Position numbers and translations under genes: made by a program. 64,000 nucleotides of DNA from CAXBCP01 sp963977005 (GTDB lineage Bacteria; Pseudomonadota; Alphaproteobacteria; MPNO01; UBA830), in NCBI GenBank assembly GCA_963977005.1, contig CAXBMQ010000001.1:1-64000 (forward strand), in the 5' to 3' direction. Under the pieces are notes generated by a model, which saw only the letters and a program-made list of their open reading frames with translations, did not search any database and was not told where the DNA came from. Below are positions 9,064-18,089 of the stretch, piece by piece (position 1 is the first letter of the stretch; each line of letters opens with the position of its first letter).

Positions 9064-11478
9064 ATGAAAGAATTACGGATAGGTTTGGTGCTGTATGGCG
9101 GGGTTGCGCTTGCCGTCTATATCAATGGTGTCGTTACGGAAATCTGGCAGGCGCTGCGGGCCTCCCGCGCGATGCAGGACAGCGACGGCGCAAGCCTCGA
9201 CAGCACGTCGGTGGTTTATCGCGATCTTTTGACCGAGCTGAAAGAGTCGGAAAACGGAGACGAGCTTCGGGTCGTCGTGGATGCCGTCGCGGGCACGTCT
9301 GCGGGGGGTGTAAACGGTGCCGCCATGTTCAAGGCAATCGTACAGGGCGCCGATGCGTCGGTGCTGAACGATGTCTGGCTCGACGATGCAGATATCGAAA
9401 ACCTGCGGGGCGAGCCCGACCGGATGCCCTGGTACCTGCGGACGGCCGAGAACGTGCTGCGCATTTTCCCGACATTGAAGGGCATCCGTAAGGGTCTTCG
9501 GGAACAGACGACGCTCGAATGGACGTGGATACGCGATACCGTCTACACGCTGGTCTCGACCAAAGATCCACAGAAGTCGCCGCTAAAGGGCGATTTTTTC
9601 ACGACGATCATTGCCGCGTCGCTGCGCCGGATGTCCGAGAATACGAAAAGCGAGCCATTGCTGCCGACGCGCGGAACGTTCGACCTGTTCCTGACCAGAA
9701 CGGACCTGCATGGGTGGCCCCGCCATCTTCCCGTCAGCCGCCGGTATCACCCCGCGGATCTGTACGAACGGACCCATGCCCACGTGATGACATACCGCGT
9801 GCGCGCCGATGACCCGGCGGCACACGGGGTTACCGATTTCGATCTCACCTATGGAGCCAGAACGACTGCGGGGTTCCCCCTCGCCTTCGCGCCCGCGACC
9901 TACAAGGAAATCCGCCGGAATTTTCTCGAAGGACAGCCAGGCGCTACGACCCCCTCCGAAGACGAATTCACCGATACGCATTTGCGGGAACATCGCCTGA
10001 GCGGTTTCGACGCCAGAAAAGCCCGCATGGTCGATGGCGGCGTGCTCGACAACCGCCCGTTCACGCACGTGACCCGGGCCATCGAAGCCAAACCGGCTGA
10101 CTTCGAAGTCCGCCGGGTCGTCGCCTATATCGAACCCGACCCCGAACGCGAAATCGATGCGGCTCCCGATAACGGCCCACTGACCAAGGATATGCTGGGC
10201 AATATGTTCCGGCTCTTCCGGAACGAACCGATCCTGGGCGACCTGCGCGCGCTTCAGCAGCGCAACGAGACCGTCGGCCGAATTCTTGAATTTCAGGCGG
10301 CGAACCGTCCGGCGACGGACGCCTTTGTGGAAACCGTTGCCGGCGATCTCGACGGACCGATCACCGAAGACCGGCTGGAAGGCTGGCGTCGCGAGGCGAA
10401 TGCCCGCCTGCGGGCCGACCCGATGTCCGGCTATCTCGGCTATGTCGGGCTGAAACTGCGCAGCGCGTCCAACGTCTATGCGGACATCGCCTGCCGGGCG
10501 CTTAACCTGCCTTATGAATCACGCCACGCATTTGCGGTGCGTCGCATCGTGCGGCTATGGATGACCAACCGTCCCGAGAATGTTCTCGACCCGCTAGCGG
10601 CAAAAAAAAGCGGCATGTCATCGGCTTTGACAGAGAACCAGATCGCCTTGTTGCAGGCTTTCGACATACCTTTCCGGCTCCGTCGCATACGGGCAATCGT
10701 TAAAGTGGTGAATGCGGCGTACGATGAGGAGACCGACCGTGCCGGTCTTGATGCCTGCAAGCGCAGCCTTGCCGACGTGGTTTGCCGCTATGAGGTCGCC
10801 ATAACAGATACCGGCAACGACCTCAGCCGGATTGAAGATATAATCGGCGATGATATCGACGCCCTGCTTGAGGTCCTTGCCGGCAGGCCGGAAAGTGTCG
10901 TCACGCAATACGGAGAGATGCTGTCGGATATATTCGAGGCGGTTTCCGGCCGGTTCCGGGCCATCGGTGTCGATGAGAACCGCAACATTGCCGATGCCAT
11001 CATGCAATTGCCGGAGGCGGTACGCCGTGATGTCGCCCGCGAACTGATTGCGTTCCCGTATAACGACGTGATGATCTATCCGCTGATGGAAACGGCGGGT
11101 GTCACCGATCCGATCACGGTCGAAACGCTGCGTATTTCACCCTATGACGCACGGATCGTGGGCGATCGGACCACGCCGCTCGAATCCGCTGGAATGGGTG
11201 CGTTCAAAGGCTTTTTGAGCCGCCGCCTCCGGGAAGTCGACCTGCTCTACGGTCGCCTGAACGGAATCGAACGCATGGTAGACCTGATCGTAAACACGGC
11301 GGCAAAAGACCCTCAGTCACCTGCGATGCAGGCCGTCCGGAAACGCTACACGGCAGCCGCGATGGCCTGTGCGCTGGACGAAGCGGACAAGGCGGCGAAT
11401 ACCGAAATCCGGCCGCTCGTGGCGGAACTTCGTAAAAAGCTCGATGCCTATGAAAGCGAGGGCGGCCTGATCGCCTGA
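9064..11478 (+). CDS. patatin-like phospholipase domain protein (long form)
   Basis: 804 residues. The N-terminal ~340 residues form a patatin-like serine hydrolase. The oxyanion-type glycine stretch is degenerate (LYGGVALAVYINGV), the nucleophile elbow is GTSAG (Ser79), and the catalytic Asp is in VDGGVLDN (about residue 325). The remaining ~460 residues are helical and unassigned, matching the length of the patatin-related proteins known from actinobacteria and proteobacteria. Probably a lipid acyl hydrolase; no signal peptide. The ATG at 9064 follows GAGAGGTGG; a GTG at 9055 lies inside that ribosome site and is unlikely. No cyclase or effector partner is adjacent, so a CBASS role is not supported. 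Confidence 0.82.
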   Translation: MKELRIGLVLYGGVALAVYINGVVTEIWQALRASRAMQDSDGASLDSTSVVYRDLLTELKESENGDELRVVVDAVAGTSAGGVNGAAMFKAIVQGADASVLNDVWLDDADIENLRGEPDRMPWYLRTAENVLRIFPTLKGIRKGLREQTTLEWTWIRDTVYTLVSTKDPQKSPLKGDFFTTIIAASLRRMSENTKSEPLLPTRGTFDLFLTRTDLHGWPRHLPVSRRYHPADLYERTHAHVMTYRVRADDPAAHGVTDFDLTYGARTTAGFPLAFAPATYKEIRRNFLEGQPGATTPSEDEFTDTHLREHRLSGFDARKARMVDGGVLDNRPFTHVTRAIEAKPADFEVRRVVAYIEPDPEREIDAAPDNGPLTKDMLGNMFRLFRNEPILGDLRALQQRNETVGRILEFQAANRPATDAFVETVAGDLDGPITEDRLEGWRREANARLRADPMSGYLGYVGLKLRSASNVYADIACRALNLPYESRHAFAVRRIVRLWMTNRPENVLDPLAAKKSGMSSALTENQIALLQAFDIPFRLRRIRAIVKVVNAAYDEETDRAGLDACKRSLADVVCRYEVAITDTGNDLSRIEDIIGDDIDALLEVLAGRPESVVTQYGEMLSDIFEAVSGRFRAIGVDENRNIADAIMQLPEAVRRDVARELIAFPYNDVMIYPLMETAGVTDPITVETLRISPYDARIVGDRTTPLESAGMGAFKGFLSRRLREVDLLYGRLNGIERMVDLIVNTAAKDPQSPAMQAVRKRYTAAAMACALDEADKAANTEIRPLVAELRKKLDAYESEGGLIA

Positions 11479-11509
11479 CAGCAGGGGCGCCAGGCCGCCG
11501 GCGCTTTGG

Positions 11510-12490
11510 TCAGAGATTGATCCGGAACAGGTCCATCGAATTGGTCCGGCCGATCTTGATGCGATCGGCTTCGCTGATCGTGCAGGTATCGAACCAGTTC
11601 GCCGCGTGATCGACGTTTTCGAAGGGCCAGTCGGCCGAGAACAGAACCCGGTCTGCACCAATCTCCAACATGGCGTCGATCAGGGTCTGGGTGCGGAAAT
11701 TACCCGACGTGGTGATGTAGAAATTGTTCTGAAAATACTCGCCCAGCATCTTCTGTGCCGGATAACCGCGTTCATCGCCCACCCACTTATTGCGATTGTC
11801 GATCCGCCACATGCTGTAGGGCAGACCTTCACCCATGTGACCGAGCACGATCTGAAGGTTCGGATGTTCGTCGAACAGCCCCGACGCCATCAGACGCAGC
11901 GCATGCACCGCGGTTTCCTGACCGAAGGCCCAGGTCGGCCCCAACAGCCAGGGATGACCTTCGTAAATCTGCGCCATGCTGGGCAGCGGGTTGCGCGGAT
12001 GCAGATAGAACGGCACGTCGAGTTTTGCCACCACATCCCAGAACGGGCGGTATTGCGGCAGGTCGTAATACAGTGCCGATTCCTCGACATCCACCTGCGA
12101 GAAACCATTGACCAGCGCACCGACGAATCCGAGTTCGTTCACGCAGCGTTCCATTTCGGCGCAGGCCATATCGACATCCTGCAGGGGCAATGCCGCGAAA
12201 CCGCGAAACCGGCCCGGATTGCGCTGGACCCATTCGGCCAGCATATCGTTCGATTTTTTCGCGATCTCATTCGCCTTCCGGCGATCATGGATGGCCTGGA
12301 CCGCAGGCGCATTGAGCGACAGGATCATCATTTCGACGCCATTCTGATTCATCTCGTCGATACGGCGGCCCTCGATATCCATCAGGCGGCCGGAGAGTTC
12401 CTCCCAGGTTTCCGGCGGCAGGTAACCGTTCGAATCCTGTAGCGTGTCCTCGATAGCGTAGTGTTCCTCAAGCGCGATCTTGCCTTGCAT
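11510..12490 (-). CDS. gamma-resorcylate (2,6-dihydroxybenzoate) decarboxylase-like amidohydrolase
   Basis: 326-residue amidohydrolase-2 family decarboxylase. The metal-ligand pattern of gamma-resorcylate decarboxylase is kept at the same numbering: Glu8 and His10 in ALEEH, His164 in FYLHPRNP, His218 in GHMGEG and Asp287 in SADWPFEN. Whole segments (LSLNAPAVQAI, RFRGFAALPLQD, LGFVGALVNGFSQ) are typical of that enzyme, which reversibly decarboxylates 2,6-dihydroxybenzoate to resorcinol without an organic cofactor. No resorcinol hydroxylase or regulator gene is adjacent, so the in vivo substrate is an inference. Two inverted-repeat operators lie upstream. Confidence 0.82.
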   Translation of the reverse strand: MQGKIALEEHYAIEDTLQDSNGYLPPETWEELSGRLMDIEGRRIDEMNQNGVEMMILSLNAPAVQAIHDRRKANEIAKKSNDMLAEWVQRNPGRFRGFAALPLQDVDMACAEMERCVNELGFVGALVNGFSQVDVEESALYYDLPQYRPFWDVVAKLDVPFYLHPRNPLPSMAQIYEGHPWLLGPTWAFGQETAVHALRLMASGLFDEHPNLQIVLGHMGEGLPYSMWRIDNRNKWVGDERGYPAQKMLGEYFQNNFYITTSGNFRTQTLIDAMLEIGADRVLFSADWPFENVDHAANWFDTCTISEADRIKIGRTNSMDLFRINL

Positions 12491-12553
12491 GTCGGTCTCC
12501 CCTTCGTATCTGGTTATTCCCGCCGCTCAGGCGGAATTTGTCGAGCCTAGTTC

Positions 12554-12569
12554 TAGACAGGCGCGTCTA
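12554..12569. promoter_or_regulatory. TetR-type inverted repeat upstream of the resorcylate decarboxylase
   Basis: TAGAC-N6-GTCTA is a perfect 5-bp inverted repeat with the spacing typical of TetR-family operators. It lies about 65-80 bases upstream of the minus-strand decarboxylase start. Confidence 0.5.
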
Positions 12570-12577
12570 ACATTTCA

Positions 12578-12596
12578 ATATGAAAACGTTTCATAT
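12578..12596. promoter_or_regulatory. ATATGAAA/TTTCATAT operator-like palindrome
   Basis: ATATGAAAACGTTTCATAT has perfect 8-bp arms around a 3-base centre containing the CG step common in LacI-family operators. It lies 88-106 bases upstream of the decarboxylase and five bases past the 3' end of the EgtB/SenA-type gene. Confidence 0.5.
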
Positions 12597-12601
12597 AAAA
12601 C

Positions 12602-13912
12602 TCAAAGCTCCGCGCAGGTCCTGAAGCCGGCAAAAATATCCAGACGGTCCGGCGGAAAGTAGTTCCGGTATTTCGCATTGATATAGCGGCTGCGCGTTAC
12701 CCACGACCCGCCGCGCAGCACTTTGGTCTCCCCGAAAAGCGGTTGGGAGTATTCCTTGTAATCATCGGGTGCGAAGCCGTCGAACGGGTTGAACGTATCC
12801 GCCGTCCATTCCCAGACATTGCCGATCAACTGACGGCAGCCCCACGCATTGTCGCCCGCCGCGTAGTCCGCCGTATCGGCGCATCCCATACCGAACCCGT
12901 CCATGTTGGCGCGGTCCGGCGTGACCGGATCATTGCCCCAGGGATAGTCGAACTTTGCCAGTCCGCGGTTGCCATCGGGTCGCATTGTCGCTGCGAACTC
13001 CCACTCGGCCTCGCTCGGCAGGCGACGGCCGGCCCATTGGCAATAAGCATTCGCTTCATGCCAGTTCACGTGAACAACGGGCGCATCCGGGGCTAAGTCC
13101 GACCATTTGTCGAACAGCCGCACGTGCCATCCGCCGGAAGCATCGCTTCTCCAGTAAACCGGGTGCTCGGCCCCTGTCTCCCGGCGCCAGGCAAGCCCGT
13201 CTGCGGACCACAGTGCATCGCGTGTATATCCGCCATCCTCGACAAATTCGGCAAACGCACGGCAGGTGACGGGAGCGCGCGCCATGCGGAACGGCGCGAC
13301 GACAACGTCATGTGCCCATTTTTCATTGTCGAAGACAAAGCCGTCATCGGGCCGGGAACCGAGCCGGAAAGAACCGCCGGGGATATCCGCATCGCCATCC
13401 AGCGCGCCGGTAACGGCACGCCGTTGGGCCACTGTCAGACGATCCGGTTGAAAGACGGGTGTCGGATAGGCAAGCGTCTGACGCGCCCAGGTGAATGCCT
13501 CGTCATGCATGTCCTCGTGGAAAGCCGTGAACTGATACAGATAGCTGTCACGTTCGCTGGCAAGGCCGCTATCGAGACGGTCCACAAGCGTGTCCAGCAC
13601 CGTCGCCATATAGTCTTTCATCTCATCCAGCGGGTAGACCGGCAGCTCCCAGCGGGTGTCGTGGGCGACAGCGATCGAATCGTAGAGCATATCGCCACGC
13701 TCAAGCAGTGGTTGCCGGCCGTCTTCCTGCCGCAGGATGAAATATTCATAAAACCAGGCCACATGCCCGATTTCCCAGATCGTCGGGTTGAGAATCGGCA
13801 ATTGCGGGCCGACAAGCTGTTCGTCGGTAAGACCGTCCAGCAGCTCCAGCGTCCGCTGTCGCGCACTCCGCAAAATCGAAATCAGGTCGTCTGAGGAAAC
13901 TTGTGCGGTCAT
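12602..13912 (-). CDS. senA: EgtB-family non-haem iron enzyme, probable SenA (selenoneine synthase)
   Basis: 436 residues: an N-terminal DinB-like domain with the three iron-binding histidines (His50 in IGHVAWFYEY; His132 and His136 in FHEDMHDEAF), then a C-terminal formylglycine-generating-enzyme/C-type-lectin domain (about 172-434, with WEFAA, GNVWEWT and RGGSW). EgtB enzymes join a thiol to hercynine in ergothioneine synthesis; the SenA subgroup joins a selenosugar to hercynine in selenoneine synthesis. I favour SenA because the divergent neighbour is a SenB-type glycosyltransferase and SelD is nearby, not because of residues that I can read as diagnostic. The hercynine-forming methyltransferase EgtD is not in the window. 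Confidence 0.8.
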   Translation of the reverse strand: MTAQVSSDDLISILRSARQRTLELLDGLTDEQLVGPQLPILNPTIWEIGHVAWFYEYFILRQEDGRQPLLERGDMLYDSIAVAHDTRWELPVYPLDEMKDYMATVLDTLVDRLDSGLASERDSYLYQFTAFHEDMHDEAFTWARQTLAYPTPVFQPDRLTVAQRRAVTGALDGDADIPGGSFRLGSRPDDGFVFDNEKWAHDVVVAPFRMARAPVTCRAFAEFVEDGGYTRDALWSADGLAWRRETGAEHPVYWRSDASGGWHVRLFDKWSDLAPDAPVVHVNWHEANAYCQWAGRRLPSEAEWEFAATMRPDGNRGLAKFDYPWGNDPVTPDRANMDGFGMGCADTADYAAGDNAWGCRQLIGNVWEWTADTFNPFDGFAPDDYKEYSQPLFGETKVLRGGSWVTRSRYINAKYRNYFPPDRLDIFAGFRTCAEL

Positions 13913-13934
13913 GATTCTTCGTTACCTTGGGCCC

Positions 13935-14891
13935 ATGGAGATTAGCCTCGTCACCCCGGCAGGGAAACAGTCGCGCGCCGGAAATCGCACGACAGCCGTC
14001 CGATGGGCACGGATTCTGCGGGACCTCGGTCACCGGGTGAAAATATCGGAAGACAGCGACGGCGCGGGCGCGGACATGATGGTCGCCGTCCATGCCTGGC
14101 GGTCGGCGAAATCGATTCGGGCGTTCTCTGAACATTATCCTGACAAACCGCTGGTCGTCCTGCTGGCGGGCACGGATGTCTACCGCTTCCAGCATAGCCA
14201 TCCGGAAGACACGTTACGATCAATGGACCGGGCGTCGAGGCTTGTCTGCCTGCACGACCTGGTGCACCAGGCCATTCCCGAAAGATTCGGCAGAAAACTT
14301 CGTGTCATTCATCAGTCCTCGCCGCCGCTCAAAACGCCCCGCCGGCCGTCGACGCGGTGGTTCGAAGTCTGCATCGCGGGTCACTTGCGTGAAGAGAAGG
14401 ATTCGCTGCGCGCCGCCTATGCCGCCCGGCTCGTATCCGCAGACTCAAAACTGCGCATTGTTCATCTGGGCAAGGCCATCGGAGAGTCCTGGGCAAGGGA
14501 TGCCCGCGCCGAAATGGCAGGGAATTCACGTTTCGTCTGGCGCGGCGAGGTGCCGGGCTGGCAGGTCCGCCGTCAGTTCGCCCGCAGCCACGCCATGGTC
14601 ATTTCGTCGATCATGGAAGGCGGCGCGAATATCGTATCCGAAGCCATTGTCTGCGGCGTGCCGGTGATCGCCTCAAATATCGATGGCAATATCGGACTGT
14701 TGGGTCCGGATTACCAAGGCTATTTCCCGGCGACGGACGAAGTCGCTCTGGCAGCGCTTCTGCAGCGCGCCGAGACCGACCCGGCCTTCCTGCCATCCCT
14801 GGCGCGCCAGTGCCGGGCGAAAAAGAACCTGTTCGCGCCTGCAAAGGAAAAGGCCGCGTGGAGAGCATTGTTGAAAGAAATGGGGATCTGA
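13935..14891 (+). CDS. senB: SenB-type selenosugar synthase (glycosyltransferase)
   Basis: 318 residues, GT-B glycosyltransferase fold. The N terminus MEISLVTPAGKQSRAGNRTT is that of the glycosyltransferase family paired with EgtB-like proteins, later shown to be SenB: it couples selenophosphate to a UDP-sugar to form the C-Se bond of a selenosugar. The donor-binding region SIMEGGANIVSEAIVCGVP is typical GT4. The start at 13935 leaves only 22 bases to the divergent senA start; an alternative ATG at 13911 would overlap senA. Stops two bases before the PanE-like gene, so they are probably cotranscribed. Confidence 0.8.
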   Translation: MEISLVTPAGKQSRAGNRTTAVRWARILRDLGHRVKISEDSDGAGADMMVAVHAWRSAKSIRAFSEHYPDKPLVVLLAGTDVYRFQHSHPEDTLRSMDRASRLVCLHDLVHQAIPERFGRKLRVIHQSSPPLKTPRRPSTRWFEVCIAGHLREEKDSLRAAYAARLVSADSKLRIVHLGKAIGESWARDARAEMAGNSRFVWRGEVPGWQVRRQFARSHAMVISSIMEGGANIVSEAIVCGVPVIASNIDGNIGLLGPDYQGYFPATDEVALAALLQRAETDPAFLPSLARQCRAKKNLFAPAKEKAAWRALLKEMGI

Positions 14892-14893
14892 CC

Positions 14894-15817
14894 ATGCGGA
14901 TTGCAATGATGGGCAGCGGCGGCATCGGCGGCTATTTCGGCGGCCGGATGGCGGCAGCCGGGGCCGAGGTCACCTTTATCGCCCGCGGACGTCACCTGGC
15001 GGCAATGCGCAAGAACGGCCTGCGGCTGGACAGCCGGGATATGGGCAATGCGACCATCGACCCGGTCAACGTCACCGACGACCCGGCAAATGTGGCACCG
15101 GTCGACTACGTGATTATCGGCGTCAAATTATGGGACACGGAGGCCGTCGGCAGGGCGATCCTGCCTATGCTGGGACCCGATACAACGATCCTTTCGCTGC
15201 AGAACGGCGTCGATTGCGACGATATCCTCGCCCCGATTGTCGGCCGCGAACGGTTGATCAGCGGCGTCGCGTTTATCGCCAGCTCCATTTCGGATCCGGG
15301 CGTGATCCGGCATATCGGCACCATGCAGCGTATTGTGATGGGCGAACCCGACGGCAGCGTTTCCGCCCGCCTGGCCGCACTGCAGGACATGATGACGACG
15401 GCCGGAATCACCGCCGAAACCAGCAACGACATTCAACGCACCCTGTGGGAGAAATTCGTGTTTCTCGTCGGGCTGAGCTCCACGACCACCTTGATGCGCA
15501 CGACCCTTGGCCCGATCCGCGAAAACCCGGAAAGCCGTGAATTCCTGCTCGGCGTGATGCGGGAAGCGACTGCCGTCGGCCGCGCCATCGGCGTGGACCT
15601 GCCGGAAGATTTCGGCGAAACCCGCCTCGATTTTGCCGATGGCCTGCCAGTCGATATGACATCGTCGATGCATCACGATTTCGAAGCGGGCAACAAGCTG
15701 GAACTGCCCTGGCTCGCGGGCACGGTCGTGCGGTTGGGGCGCAAAGCAGGTATCGAGACACCGGTCTGCCAGACCGTCTATGCCGCCTTGCTGCCCAAAG
15801 CAGGCGCAACGGTCTGA
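14894..15817 (+). CDS. 2-dehydropantoate 2-reductase-like protein (ApbA/PanE family)
   Basis: 307 residues. The N-terminal NADP-binding motif is GSGGIGGYFGG, followed by GVKLWDTEAV and the family LQNGVD segment. The C-terminal helical domain carries the conserved Lys in WEKFVFLVGLSS and the DMTSSMHHDFEAGNKLE stretch. Canonical PanE reduces ketopantoate to pantoate for coenzyme A. The family contains many paralogues with other 2-oxoacid substrates, and placement two bases after senB suggests a link to that pathway or simple operon hitch-hiking. Its stop abuts the stop of the SelD fusion with no bases between. Confidence 0.82.
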   Translation: MRIAMMGSGGIGGYFGGRMAAAGAEVTFIARGRHLAAMRKNGLRLDSRDMGNATIDPVNVTDDPANVAPVDYVIIGVKLWDTEAVGRAILPMLGPDTTILSLQNGVDCDDILAPIVGRERLISGVAFIASSISDPGVIRHIGTMQRIVMGEPDGSVSARLAALQDMMTTAGITAETSNDIQRTLWEKFVFLVGLSSTTTLMRTTLGPIRENPESREFLLGVMREATAVGRAIGVDLPEDFGETRLDFADGLPVDMTSSMHHDFEAGNKLELPWLAGTVVRLGRKAGIETPVCQTVYAALLPKAGATV

Positions 15818-18085
15818 CTAGACCCGCACCGTGATCGGTTCCAGCCGGTCCGACTGTTTCAGCACCTCGCCGACGATCATGGTACGTGCGTAACCGAGTT
15901 CGATCAGCCGGGCAACGCAGGCATCCGCCCGATCCGACGGCACACTGGCGAGCAGACCACCCGCCGTTTGCGGATCGAAAATCAGCGGGTAGCGGGGGTC
16001 CCTGCCCGCTTCTTCCAGGTTGGCCACTGCCCGGCGCAGGCGCACGTTCTGCGGCTGTAGCGACGAGACAATGCCGGCGCGCACGGTATCTTCGGCGCCC
16101 TCCATGATCGGTACGGCATCGAGAACCAGTTCGACGTCGACTTCGGACGCGCGCACCATTTCCACGAGATGGCCAAGCAGGCCGAACCCGGTGATGTCGG
16201 TCGCCGCCCGGCTACCGTGCTCGACGAGGCATTGCGCGCCCAGCCGGTTCGACATCACCATGTGATCGAGAGCCGCGGCGATCCACCTTCCCTTTGCCTT
16301 GTGGCGCATATCGGCGGCAAAAAGCGTACCGGTGCCGATCGGCTTGGTGACGATCAGCTTGTCGCCCGGCTTCATGCCGCCCTTGCGCATGATCTTGTCC
16401 CTGTCGATCAGGCCGTTTACCGCAAAGCCAAGGCTGAGTTCGGGACCCTCGCTGGTATGTCCGCCGACGAGGCTGCAATTCGTGTCGTTCAGGATTTCCA
16501 TCGCGCCCGACATCATCTGGGTAAGCGTATCCTCGACCTTGGATTCGATACCGAACGGTACGGTCGCCACGGCAAGGGCGGTCTGCGGGTCGCCGCCCAT
16601 CGCAAAAATATCGCCGAGACTGTGATTGGCAGCGATCTTGCCGAAAATATAGGGATCGTCGACCATCGCGCGGAAATAGTCGACGGTGTGCACCATCACC
16701 TTGCCCGGCGGAACTTCGACCACGGCGGCGTCATCCGGCTCGTGCAGGCCGATCAGCACATCGTCGCGCGGCGCAGGTGTCAGCGTATTGAGCGCACGGG
16801 AGAGCACGGTAGCCCCAACCTTGGCGCCGCATCCGCCGCAGCGCATGGCAATAGCGGAGATTTCCCTGACCACGTCGGCGCTTGCCAGCCCGGCGGGCAG
16901 GTCGGTTGTTTCGTCCTCGTCCATGTCGGGCAGATCGTTGAACTTGTCCATGAAGCGGCGGTCGATCCAGTCCTTCCACCGCCACAACGCCTCGCCCTTG
17001 ACCGACCAGCCACCGCGCGACGCCACGGCAAATTTGTCGCCGGTCGAGATCAGCCCGAGGAAATTTTTCTGCGGCCGATACGGACGTTGCGTCCGCCCCA
17101 GGAGCGCGCGGCGCAGATTACGCTCCAGCGGCTTTCCCTGGCGCACGGCGAATACACCGGATTTCGGACGCGGATGGTTGACCATCGCCGCGACATCGCC
17201 CGCGGCATACACATCCGCATGCGACGTCGATTGCAGCGTATCGCCGACTTTGATGAACCCGCCGTCATCCACGTCGAGCCCCGCCTCGCCCGGCCAGGAA
17301 GGCGCACCCGCCGCGGTTACCCAGAGAATTTCGTCGGCGGCGACCTGTTCACCGCCACCGGTCTTCAGCAGCCCAGCCGAGACCTCGGTGACCGGTTCGC
17401 CGAGATGAAGGTTTACGTCCCGCCGACGCAGCACGTCCATGAACGTCCGCCGCACGGTCGCATTATGGGTCGGCAGAATCTCGGGGGCGTTGTTGAACAG
17501 GTGAAAATCGATGTTGTCGGCGGGTTTACCCGCAGCGGCACGCAGTTCCTTCAGCCGGTACTGGATTGCCAGCAGTATTTCCACACCCCCTGCACCGGCG
17601 CCGACCACGGCAATCCGCAACGGGCCTTCATGCGCCATCGCACGTGCACTGAGCGCCTCCCACCGGTCGAGGAAATTATTGATCGGTTTTACAGGAACCA
17701 CATTACCGGTAGCGCCGGGCACACCGGACGTATTGGGAGTGGAACCGGTATTTATCGATACCAGTTCGAACGGCACCGGCGGGCGGTCGTCGCAGATCAC
17801 GCGTTTTTCCCGCAGATCAAGACCGGTCACCGTCGAATGATAGAACCGCGCATTGGCAAACCGCGCCAGCGCCCCGAGGTCGATATGCGCTTCGTCGTAA
17901 GAGTAGTGCCCGGCAACGTATCCGGGCAGCATTCCTGAATAAGGCGTATGGGCATCGCGGCAAATCAACGTGAGGCGCACGCCGGGCACCGGTTTCATCC
18001 CGAAACGCTTCAGCACCGCGACATGGCTGTGCCCGCCGCCGATCAGCACGAGGTCTTTGACAATAGGGGTATCGGGTTTCTGCAT
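15818..18085 (-). CDS. selD: flavin/NAD-dependent oxidoreductase fused to selenide,water dikinase SelD (SenC role)
   Basis: 755 residues, two domains. Residues 1-~385 are a pyridine-nucleotide-disulfide oxidoreductase/NDH-2-like flavoprotein: FAD-binding LIGGGHSH, NAD(P)-binding VVGAGAGGVEI (160-170) and the second FAD motif YAAGDVA. This corresponds to the known family found N-terminal to SelD. Residues ~410-755 are SelD, which makes selenophosphate from selenide and ATP. Its active site is MRCGGCGAK, with Cys419 and Lys422 equivalent to E. coli Cys17 and Lys20, so the catalytic residue is Cys, not Sec. The flavoprotein may reduce selenium to selenide for the kinase (inference). Start at 18085, four bases after the permease stop, placing it last in the transporter operon. 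Confidence 0.9.
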   Translation of the reverse strand: MQKPDTPIVKDLVLIGGGHSHVAVLKRFGMKPVPGVRLTLICRDAHTPYSGMLPGYVAGHYSYDEAHIDLGALARFANARFYHSTVTGLDLREKRVICDDRPPVPFELVSINTGSTPNTSGVPGATGNVVPVKPINNFLDRWEALSARAMAHEGPLRIAVVGAGAGGVEILLAIQYRLKELRAAAGKPADNIDFHLFNNAPEILPTHNATVRRTFMDVLRRRDVNLHLGEPVTEVSAGLLKTGGGEQVAADEILWVTAAGAPSWPGEAGLDVDDGGFIKVGDTLQSTSHADVYAAGDVAAMVNHPRPKSGVFAVRQGKPLERNLRRALLGRTQRPYRPQKNFLGLISTGDKFAVASRGGWSVKGEALWRWKDWIDRRFMDKFNDLPDMDEDETTDLPAGLASADVVREISAIAMRCGGCGAKVGATVLSRALNTLTPAPRDDVLIGLHEPDDAAVVEVPPGKVMVHTVDYFRAMVDDPYIFGKIAANHSLGDIFAMGGDPQTALAVATVPFGIESKVEDTLTQMMSGAMEILNDTNCSLVGGHTSEGPELSLGFAVNGLIDRDKIMRKGGMKPGDKLIVTKPIGTGTLFAADMRHKAKGRWIAAALDHMVMSNRLGAQCLVEHGSRAATDITGFGLLGHLVEMVRASEVDVELVLDAVPIMEGAEDTVRAGIVSSLQPQNVRLRRAVANLEEAGRDPRYPLIFDPQTAGGLLASVPSDRADACVARLIELGYARTMIVGEVLKQSDRLEPITVRV

Positions 18086-18089
18086 GGGA

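Noticed and set aside
9064..11478. Patatin gene as a CBASS effector
   Set aside because: No CD-NTase or accessory genes next to it, and the protein is much longer than CBASS phospholipases.
16169..17938. 589-codon frame on the plus strand antisense to the SelD fusion
   Set aside because: Arginine/histidine-rich shadow of a gene with two recognisable domains; no ribosome site.
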